The position numbers and the translations under genes are program-made. A stretch of 64,000 bases of DNA, taken from positions 1 through 64,000 of the forward strand of contig NZ_BBQI01000065.1 of NCBI RefSeq assembly GCF_001652915.1, in the 5' to 3' direction. Numbering within the stretch: the stretch's first letter is position 1; each line of letters opens with the position of its first letter. Origin of the DNA: Cupriavidus sp. D384. GTDB lineage: Bacteria > Pseudomonadota > Gammaproteobacteria > Burkholderiales > Burkholderiaceae. Shown in pieces: positions 27,558 through 38,050 of the stretch. The notes beneath the pieces are model-generated. The model was given only the letters and a program-made list of their open reading frames with translations, ran no database searches and was not told the DNA's origin.

Positions 27558-28928
27558 ATGGCCGGTATTGGATTCGAACTTCGCAAGATGCTCCGGCGGG
27601 ACAGCCTGTCGGGCATGCTCAGCGCGTATGCGTATGCGGGCGTGATCAGCTCGGGCCCGTGGGTGCTGTCGATCCTGGGCATCCTGCTGATCGGCCTGCT
27701 GTCGATCGGCTGGGTCATTCCCGGGGCGCTGATCACGCAGTTCCAGGTGTCGGTGACGTACCTGATAGCGTGCAGCCTGATACTGACCGGGCCGATGCAG
27801 TTGTCGTTCACGCGCTTCACGTCAGACCGCCTGTTCGAAAAGCGCGCCGACCTGGTGCTGTCGAACTATCACGCCGTGGCGCTGCTGTGCACGGCGCTGG
27901 CGGGCGCCATTGGCCTGGCCTGCGCAGTCTGGGCGTTCCCGGAGCAGTCGGTGCTGTACCGGCTGCAGATGATGGCGGGCTTCGTGATCATGAGCAATAT
28001 CTGGATCGCGGCCATCTTCCTGTCGGGCATGAAGCAGTACAAGGCCATCGTGTGGACGTTTTTCGTCGGCTACACGATCACCGTGCTGGCGGCCCTGGCG
28101 CTGCGCTCGCACGGGCTCGAAGGCCTGCTGGGCGGCTTCGTGTTCGGGCAGTTGTGCCTGCTGATCGGCATGATCACGCTGATCTACCGCAATTACACGA
28201 GCCACCGGTTCATGTCGTTCGAGGTGTTCCAGCGGCGCTTTGCCTACCCGAGCCTGATCGCCATCGGCCTGTTCTACAACCTGGGCATCTGGATCGACAA
28301 GTTCATGTTCTGGTACGCGCCGTCCACGGGCCAACCCGTGATCGGGCCGCTGCATGCGTCGATCATCTACGACATCCCGGTGTTCCTGGCCTACCTGGCC
28401 ATCATCCCGGGCATGGCCGTGTTCCTGGTGCGCATCGAGACCGACTTCGTGGAGTACTACGACGCGTTCTACAACGCGGTGCGCGGCGGCAGTTCGCTGG
28501 AGCATATCGAGGACATGCGCAATACGATGGTGCAGACCATCCGCCTGGGCCTGTACGAGATCGTCAAGGTGCAGGCCATCGCGTCGCTGCTGCTGTTCGT
28601 GGTGGGCGGCTGGCTGCTGCGGCTGCTGGGCATTTCCGAGCTTTACCTGCCGCTGCTCTATGTGGACGTGATCGGCGCCAGCCTGCAGGTGGTGTTGCTG
28701 GGCGTGCTGAACATCTACTTCTACCTGGACCGCCGCCGCGAGGTGCTGATGCTGACCGGCACGTTCGTGGTGCTGAACTTCGTGCTGACCCGCCTGACGC
28801 TGTCGCTGGGCCCGGCCTGGTACGGCTACGGCTTCGCGGTGTCGCTGCTGATCGTGGTGGCGCTGGCGCTGTACCTGCTGGACCGCAAGCTCGACCGGCT
28901 GGAGTACGAAACCTACATGCTGCAGTAA
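27558..28928 (+). CDS. pelG: PelG, multi-spanning Pel translocase
   Basis: A 456-residue membrane protein with about 12 predicted helices of the MOP flippase superfamily; it partners PelF to move the growing chain across the inner membrane. Opening GIGFELRKMLRRDSLSG is typical of PelG. A perfect GGAGGA lies 7 nt before ATG 27558, inside the end of pelF. Last gene of the operon; a strong GC hairpin follows. Confidence 0.93.
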   Translation: MAGIGFELRKMLRRDSLSGMLSAYAYAGVISSGPWVLSILGILLIGLLSIGWVIPGALITQFQVSVTYLIACSLILTGPMQLSFTRFTSDRLFEKRADLVLSNYHAVALLCTALAGAIGLACAVWAFPEQSVLYRLQMMAGFVIMSNIWIAAIFLSGMKQYKAIVWTFFVGYTITVLAALALRSHGLEGLLGGFVFGQLCLLIGMITLIYRNYTSHRFMSFEVFQRRFAYPSLIAIGLFYNLGIWIDKFMFWYAPSTGQPVIGPLHASIIYDIPVFLAYLAIIPGMAVFLVRIETDFVEYYDAFYNAVRGGSSLEHIEDMRNTMVQTIRLGLYEIVKVQAIASLLLFVVGGWLLRLLGISELYLPLLYVDVIGASLQVVLLGVLNIYFYLDRRREVLMLTGTFVVLNFVLTRLTLSLGPAWYGYGFAVSLLIVVALALYLLDRKLDRLEYETYMLQ

Positions 28929-28939
28929 GGCTGCATGTG

Positions 28940-28976
28940 CCGGGGCCGCCGCCCGAGCAGCGCGGCGGCGCCCCGG
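28940..28976 (+). terminator. GC-rich hairpin at the end of the pel operon
   Basis: CCGGGGCCGCCGC pairs with GCGGCGG-CG-CCCCGG (13 bp with a 2-nt bulge) 12 nt after the pelG stop. No T-tract follows, so it may stabilise the mRNA 3' end or reduce read-through into the regulator gene rather than terminate fully. Confidence 0.4.
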
Positions 28977-29165
28977 AGCCTTCCATCTGGCCTGCTCCGG
29001 GCCACGTTTTCATTACGCCCGCAAGGCAGGTGGCCGGCCTGCGGCGCGCCTGCAACACCCTGCGCGGGGTATCCCCTCTAATGTAGCCTCGACGTTTCAT
29101 GGCGCGTTTCGGTAACATGACGCCGCCGTGCCAGACACACAGGCCGCAGTCATCAGAGGGATGTA

Positions 29166-29867
29166 ATGAGAATTGCCTCAGTAGAGGACGATGCCGCCCA
29201 GGCCGATCAGATCCGGCAGCTACTGGAAGAAGCGGGCTTTAGCTGCACCAGCTTTGCGACCGGTTCCGCATTCCTGCGCGCGCTGCGCGATCAGGCGTTC
29301 GACCTGATCCTCATGGACTGGCAGTTGCCCGATACCAGCGGATACGAACTGGTCAGCTGGGTGCGCCAGCACTCTGGCCGCCTGCCGCCGATCCTGTTCC
29401 TGACCAGCCGCATTGACGAGGCCGACATCGTCGCGGGCCTGAGCGTGGGTGCCGACGACTACCTTGCCAAGCCGCTGCGTCCGGCCGAATTCGTGGCGCG
29501 CGTGCGCGCGCTGCTGCGGCGCGCCTATCCCGACGCCGTTCACGATGACGAACTGATCCGGCAGGGCGACTACGTGGTGGATGCGCGCCGCCGCGCCATT
29601 GCGCTGGCGGGGCAGATTGCCGACCTGTCGCCACGTGAATTCGACCTGGCGCTGTTCCTGTTCCGGAATATCGGCAGGCTGCTGTCGCGCGACGTGATCG
29701 AGCAGGCCGTCTGGGGCCGCGCCATGGATGCCGGCTCGCGCACACTCGATACCCATGTCTCGCGCCTGCGTATCAAACTGGCGTTGCGCCCCGAGCACGG
29801 GGTGCGGCTGACCTCGGTCTACTCGCACGGCTATCGTTTCGAGGCCGCGGGGGCCGCCGATGCGTAG
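29166..29867 (+). CDS. OmpR-type response regulator
   Basis: A 233-residue two-component regulator. Receiver domain (residues 1-120) has the acidic pair E7 D8 D9, phosphoacceptor D51 in ILMDWQLPD and K102 in LAKPLRP; C-terminal winged helix (about 130-230) has the LSPREFDLALFLF and TLDTHVSRLRIKL segments of the DNA-binding domain. AGAGGGATG precedes the ATG as a ribosome site. It overlaps the following LysM/FecR gene by 8 nt, and the partner kinase comes third. Lies directly downstream of pel, but a link to pel control is only positional. Confidence 0.92.
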   Translation: MRIASVEDDAAQADQIRQLLEEAGFSCTSFATGSAFLRALRDQAFDLILMDWQLPDTSGYELVSWVRQHSGRLPPILFLTSRIDEADIVAGLSVGADDYLAKPLRPAEFVARVRALLRRAYPDAVHDDELIRQGDYVVDARRRAIALAGQIADLSPREFDLALFLFRNIGRLLSRDVIEQAVWGRAMDAGSRTLDTHVSRLRIKLALRPEHGVRLTSVYSHGYRFEAAGAADA

Positions 29868-31515
29868 ACGGCGCTGGCTTGGCCGTGCGGCGCTGTGCGG
29901 CGGCATGGCCTGCCTGATCCTGCCCGGCGGCACGCTGGCCGGTCCAGCCGGAAGCCAGGGCGGTGACTTTATCTACGAGGTGGAGCCAGGCGACACGCTG
30001 ATCGGCCTGGCTGCCCGTTATATGCAGCGCCCCGATGACTGGCGTCTGCTGCAGGCACGCAATCGTGTGGAAGATCCGTATCGGCTGGTGCCGGGATCGC
30101 GCATCCGCATGCCGCTGTCCAGGATTCCGGTGGCACCTGCCACGGCAAGCGTGGTCTTCGTGCGCGGCCAGGTGCAGGCCGACGGACGGCCGGTGCAGGT
30201 CGGCCAGACGCTGGCCGAGTCGGTCCATGTCAACACGGGCGCCGATGGCGCGGTCACCCTGGAGCTGCCGGACGGCACGCGCGTGGCGCTGCCGGCCGAT
30301 ACGTCGATGGCCGTGCGCCGGCTGCGGTCGTTCGCACGCAGCGGGCTGACCGATACCGTGATCGGCATCGATCGCGGCGCGGCGGATTCCCGCGTGGCGC
30401 CCAGGGGCAACGGTGTCGGCCGTTACGAAATCCGTACCCCGGTGATGGTGACGGGGGTGCGCGGCACGCGCTACCGCGTGGCCGTGGACAGTGCAGGCAG
30501 CCGCAGCGAAGTGGTCGAAGGGCGGGTCGGCGTCGGTGCACGTGCCGCGTCGCAGGATGTGGCCGCCGGGTTTGGCGTAGGCGTGTCGGCGCGGGGCCAG
30601 ATGGGCAAGCCGCTGGCGCTGCTGCCGGCCCCCGGGGTGGCGCCCGTGGCCCAGCCGGTGATGTCGCGGTCGCTGGCCGTGCAATGGCAGGCCGTGCCTG
30701 GTGCCGCACGCTATCGCATTGGCGTGGCGCGCGATGCCGCGCTGACCGAATGGGTATCGGCCGCCGAGGTGGCCGGACCCGCCGCGACGCTGGACGATTT
30801 GCCCGATGGCGCGCTGTACGTGGTTGTCAATGCGCTGGCTGCGGACGGCATGACCGGCCAGGCCGGCGTGTTGCCGGTCACGGTCAGGCGTCACCCGCCC
30901 GCGCCGTTCTCGCTGGCGCCGCGCCCCGATGGCGTGGCCTATGGCGGTGACGCGCAGTTCCTGTGGGCCGCCGTGCCCGATGCCACGGGCTACGAGCTTG
31001 CCGTGGCGGCCGATGCCGCCTTTACGCAGCAGGCGGACGTCCGGCGCGAAGCCGGTGTGGAATCCCGCCTGACGTTGCCGACGGGCCAGTGGTGGTGGCG
31101 CCTGCGTTCGCTGGATGCACGCGGCCAGCCTGGCCCATGGAGCGATGCCCAGCGCCTGCGCGTGGAACCCGCGCCGCCGCTGCCCGCCGCCAGCGACAAT
31201 GGCGCCGACCTGCTGGTGCGCTGGCCTGCCGATGCCGCCGCCCAGTCGGGGTACGTCGTGCAGATTGCCGGTGACGGCAACTTTGCCCAGGGGCTGGAGA
31301 CGCTGCGCGCTGCGCGTAATGAACTGGCCCTGCCGCGCCCGGAGGCTGGCACGTACTACGTCAGGGTGGCGCGTGCCGAGGGTACCGGTATTCCGCCGGG
31401 GGCCGCGTTCTCGGCACCGCAGCGCATCGTACTGCCAGCCGTGCTGCGCGATGTGCGCGGTGGCGTGGTGGTGTTGGGGGGCACGGATCGTGGCATCGAG
31501 ACGGGTATCCGCTAG
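29860..31515 (+). CDS. secreted LysM/FecR-domain protein with Fn3-like repeats
   Basis: A 551-residue exported protein: basic N-terminus and hydrophobic core (residues 1-28), LysM-type peptidoglycan-binding module (about 38-86, VEPGDTLIGLAARYM), FecR-type beta domain (about 95-215, including GADGAVTLELPDG and RGTRYRVAV), then two to three fibronectin-III-like repeats (about 260-530). There is no transmembrane helix at the C-terminus. It lies between a response regulator and its kinase, overlapping both (8 and 26 nt), so it may be a periplasmic input or co-sensor of that system. FecR domains elsewhere often work with ECF sigma factors, none of which is seen here. Confidence 0.82.
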   Translation: MRRRRWLGRAALCGGMACLILPGGTLAGPAGSQGGDFIYEVEPGDTLIGLAARYMQRPDDWRLLQARNRVEDPYRLVPGSRIRMPLSRIPVAPATASVVFVRGQVQADGRPVQVGQTLAESVHVNTGADGAVTLELPDGTRVALPADTSMAVRRLRSFARSGLTDTVIGIDRGAADSRVAPRGNGVGRYEIRTPVMVTGVRGTRYRVAVDSAGSRSEVVEGRVGVGARAASQDVAAGFGVGVSARGQMGKPLALLPAPGVAPVAQPVMSRSLAVQWQAVPGAARYRIGVARDAALTEWVSAAEVAGPAATLDDLPDGALYVVVNALAADGMTGQAGVLPVTVRRHPPAPFSLAPRPDGVAYGGDAQFLWAAVPDATGYELAVAADAAFTQQADVRREAGVESRLTLPTGQWWWRLRSLDARGQPGPWSDAQRLRVEPAPPLPAASDNGADLLVRWPADAAAQSGYVVQIAGDGNFAQGLETLRAARNELALPRPEAGTYYVRVARAEGTGIPPGAAFSAPQRIVLPAVLRDVRGGVVVLGGTDRGIETGIR

Positions 31516-33934
31516 CCGGGCGGCCGCCTTCTTTCATCGCCGCACCCGCGTGGAGTGGGTGCTGCTGCTGTCCGCCGTGGTGGTGGTTACCGCTTTGGTG
31601 GCGCGCTTCAACTGGTTCGAGCGTGCCGACCTGGCGCTGCTCGACTTTGCCATCGCCAGCCAGCCGCACGCTCCGCGCAACGACATCGTGCTGGTAGCCA
31701 TCGACGATGCCAGCATCGGCGCCATCGGCCGCTGGCCGTGGCGGCGCACCGTACTGGCGTCACTGATCGACCATATCGCGGCCGACAAGCCGCGTGTCAT
31801 CGGGCTGGACGTGATCCTGTCCGAGCCCGATATCCGCTATCCGGCCGACGACATGGAACTGGCGCAGGCCATTGCGCGCGCCCGTAACGTAATTCTGCCC
31901 GTGGTGGCGGAATCGGGCGTGGCGGGCCCCGTCATGCGGCATCCGCTCGAGGCGTTTGCTGCGACCAACGGCCATATCAACATGAGCGTCGATGCCGATG
32001 GCGTGGCCCGCTCGGTCTATCTGCGCGAGGGCGATGGCGAGTCGCCGCCGGTGTGGCACTTTGCCGCCGCGATGGCCGCCTACGGGCAGCCGTCGCCGCC
32101 ATCACCGGAGTCCTTCCGTCACGAACGCGCGCGGCGTATCGACAGCGCCGGCTGGGTCAGCCAGGACCGCCTGCGGATTCCGTTCGCGGGCCCGCCAGGC
32201 ACATTCGAACGCGTGTCGGTGCTCGACGTGCTGTCGGGCCAGCTTGCCGCCGGCTTTTTCCGGGGCAAGTACGTGATCGTGGGCGCGATGGCTACCGGCA
32301 TCGGCGACGTCTTTGCCACCCCGGTATCGCGCAGCGGGCGCGGCATGAGCGGTGTGGAGATCCTGGCGAACACGCTGCAGGCCCTGCGCGACGGCACGGG
32401 CATCGTGCGCATACACGACCTGGCCGGGTGGTTTGCCACGCTGCTGCCGGTGCTGCTGGCCGCGCTGGCGGCCTGGATGCTGACGCCGCGCGACGCACTG
32501 ATCGCCGTGGCCGTGCTGGTGGCGGCCCTGATCGGCGGCAGCATCATGCTCGTGGGCAGCATGCAGCTGTGGTTTGCGCCATCCGCGGCGGTGTTTGGAT
32601 GCCTGCTCGTGTATCCGCTCTGGAGCTGGCGGCGGCAGGAAGCCGCGCTGCGGTTCCTGTCCGAGGAACTGGCGCGGCTGGTGCGCGAGCCCGGGCTGCT
32701 GGCGGCGCCGGCGCGTGTCGACCATTCGCTGGATGGCCGGATGCAGGCCGTCTACGACATGACCGCCCGGCTGCGCGACATGCGGCGCTTTCTGTCGGAC
32801 GGCCTGGAAAGCCTGCCCGAGGCCACCGTGATCTGCAACCTCGACGGCGGCATCCTGGTGGCCAATCGCCGCGCGGTGGCGCTGGTGCCGGTGGTGCTGC
32901 AGGGCATCAACGACCTGCCGCAGCCGGCCGGGCTGGGCGATCTGCCGTCTGCCGGCGCCTATGCGGATGCCTACGTGGACGCCTACGGCGGGCTGGAGCG
33001 TCCGGGCCTGCCCGACATTATCGAGACGCTGTTCCCGGTGCCCGGCCCCGGGCTCGCATACTGGGATGCCCTGTGCGGCGCGCTGGACGCCGACGCACCG
33101 GTGATGTCGTCATCCGATTCGCACGGTGTGGAGCTTGCCACCGAGGACGACCGCCGCTACCTGCTGCATGGCGCGCCGCTGCACGGCGAGGCGGGGCGTC
33201 CGGCGGGTGTCATCGTCAGCCTGATCGACATCACGACCGTGCGCCGCGCCGAACGCCAGCGCGAGCAGACGCTGCATTTCCTGTCGCACGACATGCGCTC
33301 GCCGCAGGCATCGATCCTGGCGCTGATCGACCTGCAGTCGCGGCCCGAGCGGGCCCTGTCGCAGACCGAACTGCTGGGCCGTATCGGCGAACACGCTCAC
33401 CGTACGCTGGCGCTGGCAGACGATTTCATCCGCCTGGCGCAGGCCGAATCGCAAAACCTGGCATTTGCCGAAGTCGACCTGACGGCGCTGGTGCTGGACG
33501 CCACCGACGAGCTTTGGGCGCTGGCGAAGACGCGCGGTATCGAGCTGCGGCTCGATCTCGATGGCGACGGCGTGACATTGCGTGCCGCGCCAGCGCTGCT
33601 GGTGCGCGCCATCGCCAACCTGGTGAGCAACGCCATCAAGTTCAGCCCGGACGGGGTGCCGGTCACGGTGGGACTGCGCCGCCTCGGGCCTTACATGGCC
33701 ATTGAAGTGACCGATCTGGGCCCCGGCATTGCACCCGAGGCCCAGGCGCGCCTGTTCCGGCCGTTCAGCCGCGTGCATGCACCGGCCAGCGATGCGCCGT
33801 CGGGCAGTGGTCTGGGTCTGGTCTTTGTGAAAACCGTGGCAGAACGCCACGGTGGGCGCGTGATGCTGCGCAGCGCGCCAGGTGCGGGTGCAACGTTCTC
33901 GATCTGCCTGCCGCTGCGCTCGCGCGCCAGTTGA
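31490..33934 (+). CDS. CHASE2-domain sensor histidine kinase
   Basis: About 814 residues. One N-terminal helix (VEWVLLLSAVVVVTALVA), periplasmic CHASE2 domain (about 45-315), three further helices (about 320-395), a PAS-like segment (LPEATVICNLDGGILVANRRA), HisKA with phosphoacceptor H600 in FLSHDMRSP, and HATPase with the N box NLVSNAIKF, DLGPGIAPE and GSGLGLVFVK. GTG 31490 is chosen: G-rich ribosome site upstream and basic residues before the first helix; it overlaps the LysM/FecR gene by 26 nt. It should phosphorylate the regulator encoded two genes upstream. Confidence 0.87.
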   Translation: MASRRVSASRAAAFFHRRTRVEWVLLLSAVVVVTALVARFNWFERADLALLDFAIASQPHAPRNDIVLVAIDDASIGAIGRWPWRRTVLASLIDHIAADKPRVIGLDVILSEPDIRYPADDMELAQAIARARNVILPVVAESGVAGPVMRHPLEAFAATNGHINMSVDADGVARSVYLREGDGESPPVWHFAAAMAAYGQPSPPSPESFRHERARRIDSAGWVSQDRLRIPFAGPPGTFERVSVLDVLSGQLAAGFFRGKYVIVGAMATGIGDVFATPVSRSGRGMSGVEILANTLQALRDGTGIVRIHDLAGWFATLLPVLLAALAAWMLTPRDALIAVAVLVAALIGGSIMLVGSMQLWFAPSAAVFGCLLVYPLWSWRRQEAALRFLSEELARLVREPGLLAAPARVDHSLDGRMQAVYDMTARLRDMRRFLSDGLESLPEATVICNLDGGILVANRRAVALVPVVLQGINDLPQPAGLGDLPSAGAYADAYVDAYGGLERPGLPDIIETLFPVPGPGLAYWDALCGALDADAPVMSSSDSHGVELATEDDRRYLLHGAPLHGEAGRPAGVIVSLIDITTVRRAERQREQTLHFLSHDMRSPQASILALIDLQSRPERALSQTELLGRIGEHAHRTLALADDFIRLAQAESQNLAFAEVDLTALVLDATDELWALAKTRGIELRLDLDGDGVTLRAAPALLVRAIANLVSNAIKFSPDGVPVTVGLRRLGPYMAIEVTDLGPGIAPEAQARLFRPFSRVHAPASDAPSGSGLGLVFVKTVAERHGGRVMLRSAPGAGATFSICLPLRSRAS

Positions 33935-34086
33935 CGCCGAAGGCGCGCATCGGTCGCGCGACGATTGCCCTGCAAACCGCGCAACGCGCGCGTCAGCGAT
34001 GCTTGCCGACACAATTGTTGGCAATCCCTCTTGCAGAAATTGCCTACGATCTGTCGGGCCACGGACACCGCATCCGTGGTCTTGAT

Positions 34087-34119
34087 GCCCACGTCGTGCC
34101 CCGGCGTGGGCGTTTTTTT
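34087..34119 (+). terminator. intrinsic terminator after the kinase operon
   Basis: GCCCACG (34087-34093) pairs with CGTGGGC (34105-34111) and is followed by G and seven T residues. Serves the plus-strand regulator/LysM-FecR/kinase operon, facing the convergent mlaA-like gene. Nothing else is seen in 33935-34174. Confidence 0.85.
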
Positions 34120-34174
34120 ATCCCTACGCTTGATGTCCCCCTCTCCCGCAAGTGGAAGAAGGGAGCAGCGGGGC

Positions 34175-35053
34175 CTACTTGGCCATGCCCGGTGCCGGGG
34201 CCGGTGTGGCCGGAGTCTCGGGCTTGGCCGACGTGTCGGGCCTGGCTTCGCCTTCCGGCGTCTTGGGCGCCGCCTTGCCGCCCGGTGCGGGTGCCGACGA
34301 TTCCTCGTCCTCGTCATACGTCGGCAGTGCGTCGCCGCCGCCGGTCAGCAGGTACTGACGGCGCTGCGTATACGCATCGCGCACAAATGCGTACTTGTCC
34401 AGCGCGGCCTGCGACAGCAGGTCGGTGGCGCCCAGCATGTTGGTCCGTGTGTTCACCACGTTGATGCCGAACATCGAATAGCGCCAGGCCGTATCGAAGT
34501 AGTGCGCCGGGTCCAGGAAGATGCTGCCCGCCACGCCCACGCCGTCGCGGATCGAGCTTGGGCCGAACAGCGGCAGCACCAGGTACGGGCCGGCCGGCAT
34601 GCCCCAGGTGCCCAGCGTCAGGCCGAAGTCCGTGGAATGGCGCGGCATGCCGGCGGCGGTGGCAACGTCGATCAGGCCGCCGATGCCCAGCACGGTGTTG
34701 ACCGCCACGCGCATCATGGTTTCCACCGCTTCCACGGGCTTGCCTTGCAGCACGTTGTTGGCGAAGTTGCCGACGTCCGAGAAGTTGTTGAAGAAGTTGG
34801 TGACGGCCAGGCGTGCCGGCTCCGGCGTGACGGCCTTGTAGCCCTTGGCCAGCGGCTGGGCCACATAGGTGTCGGCCTTGTCGTTGACCGTGAAGATTGC
34901 CCGGTTCATCGGCTCCAGCGGGTCCGCCGGGTTGGCATTGGGGCCGCTGGCGCAGCCGGTGGCGAGCAGGGTCAGCGATGCGGCGGCCAAGGCGGTGGCA
35001 AGCCGGGGCGTATCAGGCGCCGCGGCGCGCAGGAGCGAAAGACGGGAGAGCAT
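34175..35053 (-). CDS. mlaA: MlaA/VacJ-family outer-membrane lipoprotein
   Basis: A 292-residue lipoprotein: signal peptide ending in lipobox LATGC, then the MlaA core DPLEPMNRAIFTVNDKAD, FFNNFSDVGNFANNVLQGK, and GLGIGGLIDVATAAGM-like segments, and a Pro/Ala/Glu-rich C-terminal tail of about 55 residues. MlaA removes mislocalised phospholipid from the outer leaflet and passes it to the MlaC pathway. Here it lies next to hpnN and near an MlaC-like hpnM. The ATG at 35053 best fits the signal peptide; 35083 is an in-frame alternative. No strong ribosome site at either. Confidence 0.88.
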   Translation of the reverse strand: MLSRLSLLRAAAPDTPRLATALAAASLTLLATGCASGPNANPADPLEPMNRAIFTVNDKADTYVAQPLAKGYKAVTPEPARLAVTNFFNNFSDVGNFANNVLQGKPVEAVETMMRVAVNTVLGIGGLIDVATAAGMPRHSTDFGLTLGTWGMPAGPYLVLPLFGPSSIRDGVGVAGSIFLDPAHYFDTAWRYSMFGINVVNTRTNMLGATDLLSQAALDKYAFVRDAYTQRRQYLLTGGGDALPTYDEDEESSAPAPGGKAAPKTPEGEARPDTSAKPETPATPAPAPGMAK

Positions 35054-35147
35054 GTCGAGACAGTCTTGAACGTTTCTTGTCATGGGGGACGGCGCACCCG
35101 GCAGCGCCGGGACACATCCGTCCGAACTGCGCCGGTGGGCGTCCGGG

Positions 35148-37874
35148 CTATCGCCGGGACTTGCCAGAATCCGACCCTGCTGATTTATCGGCAGATTGTG
35201 CCATGGTCGTAGCCACCGTGAGAGGGGGTAGCGACGGCCCGAGCGGTTCCGCGCGGCCATTCAGTTCGCGGCGCGGGCGGCCCATCAGGATCGGCTGGAA
35301 GAAAACCGCGCCGGCCAGCGTGCAGAGCAGCGCCAGCGCCAGCAGCTTGCCCATGCTGGCCGTGCCCGGATGGTGCGACAGCCAGAGGCTGCCGAATGCC
35401 GTGGCCGTGGTGCCCGCACTGTACAGCACCGCATGCGTGAGGCTGGACTGCAGCAGCTTGGTCTTGCCGTGGCGCCAGGCGATCACGTAATAGATCTTGA
35501 ATGCCACGCCAATGCCCAGCAGCAGCGGCAGCGCAATGATATTGGCAAAGTTCAGCGAGATGCCGAACACCACGCACAGTTCCAGCGTGACCAGCCCCGA
35601 CACCAGCAGCGGAATCAGGGTGCGCAGCACATCGCCCACGCGGCGCAGCGTGATCCAGAGCAGCACCGTGATCGACAGCACCGCCCAGATGCCGGCATGG
35701 ATAAAGGCGGTCATGATGGTGTCGGCCGACCCCTTGATGGCGATCGGGCCGCCCGTGGCGTCAGGCTGCACGCGGGCCATCACGGCAATGAACTTGCCCA
35801 GCGCGGCTTCGCGGGCGGCTTCGTTCCTGACGCCGGGCGGCGGCAGTTTCGGGCTTATGTTGATGAGCGCCTGGCCGTTCGGTGCCAGCCAGTCGCGTAC
35901 CAGGTCGGGCGGCAGCGTCTGCTGCGACACCGGTTCGGGCTGCAGCGCGAGTTGCAGCGTGCCCAACGCCAGGCGCAGCGGCAGGGCCACTGCCAGCTCG
36001 GCGCGGTCGCGCACGGCAGGCGTTGCATCGGCCAGCTGCTTGAGCGCACGCGACAGGTGTTCGGCCGATTCGGCGCCGGGGCCCGGATGATCGAGCGCGG
36101 CCAGCGACAGCTGGCGCGATGCATTGCGCAGCGACGCCACGCGCAGCGCGTCGGTGGCTGGCGTGGCGGTCGGCTGCGTCAGCACCGGCATCAGGCTCTT
36201 TGCCATGCCGGCGATGATGGCCAGCTTGGGCGCCTGGTCGTCGGGGATAAAGGTCTTCAGCGTGACCACGCGCGCCACCTCGGGCAGCGCCTTGAGCCTG
36301 GTGGCGGTGGCTTCTGCATCCTTCAGCGTCGGCGCCAGCACCTTGACGTCGTCGGTGCCGGCCTGCGGGGCATCCTTCAGCGCCAGCAGCGTCGACATCG
36401 ATTCGGAATGCGGGTCTTTCAAGTGCAGGGGGTCGAAGTCGAAGCGCAGGTGCGGCAGCAGCGGGGCGCCGCCGATCAGCACGGTCAGCACGCCTACCAG
36501 CGTGCCCTTGCGATGGCGCTCGAAAAAGGCGTCGGCCGGGGCCAGCCAGCTGAAGCCGGGCATCTCTTCCTCGGCGCGCGGCGCCAGCACGCGGATCAGC
36601 GCCGGCAGCATCGTGAAGGTTGTGGCAAAGGCGATGAACATCCCCACGCCGGCAATCTTGCCCAGTTCCGCCACGCCACGGTAATCGGTGGGCAGGAAGC
36701 AAAAGAAGGCGGCCGCCGTGGCTGCCGCGGCCAGCGTCAGCGGGCCGGCCACGTCGCGGGCCGCCAGCGTCAGGGCCTGGTCCAGGTCGCCGTGGTCGTG
36801 CCGCTCGGCACGATAGCGCACGCCGAACTGGATGCCGAAGTCCACGCCCAGCCCGACGAACAGCACCGCGAAGGCCACCGAAATCATGTTGAGCGCGCCC
36901 ACCATCATCAGGCCCAGGGCGGCGGTGATGATCAGGCCGGAGATCAGGCTCACCAGCACCGCCGTGATCAGGCGCGCGGAGCGCAGCGCCATCCACAGGA
37001 TGCCAATCACCACGATCAGCGTCAGCACGCCGTTGAGCACGGCGCCTTCGCTGACCGAAGCAAATTCGTCGTCGGCCAGCGGCTGCGGGCCGGTCAGGCG
37101 CACCACGGCGTTGTAGCGCTCGGTCAGCTTCAGTTTGGTGGCGGCGGCCCGGATGGCGTCGCTGGCGCCCGAACCGGCCTTGAGGTCGCTGAAGTCCAGT
37201 ACCGGCGACAGCGTGACGAAGCTGAACGCACGGCCGTCGGCATTGGGCTTCAGGCTGTCGTCGACCAGTCCGGCCCACGACAGCGCCGCGGGCTTGCCGG
37301 CCAGCACGCCGTCGATGGTGCGGGCGCTTTCGCCCAGCAGCCGGTCCATGTCGGACAGTTTGATCTGCCCCAATTGCAGCGGCAGGTTGAGCGTGGTGGT
37401 GAGCAGGTCCGACAGGCCGCGCAGCGTGGGGTCATGCGCCAGGTTGTTCAGCAGCGGGCGGGCCTGGCCGAGCTTGCCGGCCATGTCCTGCACGCTGGCG
37501 GTATCGGCGAACAGCAGGCCATTGCGTTCGAAGAACGGGCCCGAACCGGGCTGGCCCACGGCCTTGAAGCGGTTGGGCTGCTGGCGTAGCGCATTGGCCA
37601 GTTCGTTGGCGGCGGCATCGGCCAGTTCCTTGGCCGGGGCCTGCACGACGGCCAGGATCATCTTGTCGCGCTGCGGAAACGCGGCGCTGATGGCGGCGTC
37701 GTTCTGTGCCCAGGGCGCGTCCGATTCCAGCAGGCGGCTGATGTCGGTGTTGATGGCGAAATTACGGGCAGCGTAGTAGCCGCTCCCGACGGTGAGCAGC
37801 AGGGTGATGCCGATCACGAGCCAGGCGTGAACGGTGGCGAATTTGACGGTGCGAACCAGCAGCGGTCTGATCAT
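35148..37874 (-). CDS. hpnN: HpnN, RND-family hopanoid transporter
   Basis: A 908-residue MMPL/RND protein with 12 predicted helices: TM1, a periplasmic loop of about 270 residues, TM2-6 ([22 protein letters not shown] to [19 protein letters not shown]), TM7, a second loop, and TM8-12. HpnN moves hopanoids from inner to outer membrane. The ATG at 37874 has AGGA 5 nt upstream. Divergent from hpnM and followed by the mlaA-like gene 94 nt downstream on the same strand. Homologues are usually 850-900 residues. Confidence 0.92.
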   Translation of the reverse strand: MIRPLLVRTVKFATVHAWLVIGITLLLTVGSGYYAARNFAINTDISRLLESDAPWAQNDAAISAAFPQRDKMILAVVQAPAKELADAAANELANALRQQPNRFKAVGQPGSGPFFERNGLLFADTASVQDMAGKLGQARPLLNNLAHDPTLRGLSDLLTTTLNLPLQLGQIKLSDMDRLLGESARTIDGVLAGKPAALSWAGLVDDSLKPNADGRAFSFVTLSPVLDFSDLKAGSGASDAIRAAATKLKLTERYNAVVRLTGPQPLADDEFASVSEGAVLNGVLTLIVVIGILWMALRSARLITAVLVSLISGLIITAALGLMMVGALNMISVAFAVLFVGLGVDFGIQFGVRYRAERHDHGDLDQALTLAARDVAGPLTLAAAATAAAFFCFLPTDYRGVAELGKIAGVGMFIAFATTFTMLPALIRVLAPRAEEEMPGFSWLAPADAFFERHRKGTLVGVLTVLIGGAPLLPHLRFDFDPLHLKDPHSESMSTLLALKDAPQAGTDDVKVLAPTLKDAEATATRLKALPEVARVVTLKTFIPDDQAPKLAIIAGMAKSLMPVLTQPTATPATDALRVASLRNASRQLSLAALDHPGPGAESAEHLSRALKQLADATPAVRDRAELAVALPLRLALGTLQLALQPEPVSQQTLPPDLVRDWLAPNGQALINISPKLPPPGVRNEAAREAALGKFIAVMARVQPDATGGPIAIKGSADTIMTAFIHAGIWAVLSITVLLWITLRRVGDVLRTLIPLLVSGLVTLELCVVFGISLNFANIIALPLLLGIGVAFKIYYVIAWRHGKTKLLQSSLTHAVLYSAGTTATAFGSLWLSHHPGTASMGKLLALALLCTLAGAVFFQPILMGRPRRELNGRAEPLGPSLPPLTVATTMAQSADKSAGSDSGKSRR

Positions 37875-38050
37875 GAGTCCTGTATCTTCAGCGCCCGACG
37901 CGGCGGGGGCGCATGGGCGGCACCCGGAGTATAGCGGTTGAAGCGGGGCATTCCGCACCCGCCGCCACCCGCCGCCGACCGCAAGGCAACATCGCGATCC
38001 GCTATATACTGGCCCGACTGGCCAACCCGGCCGTATTGCTTTGATGAGTC

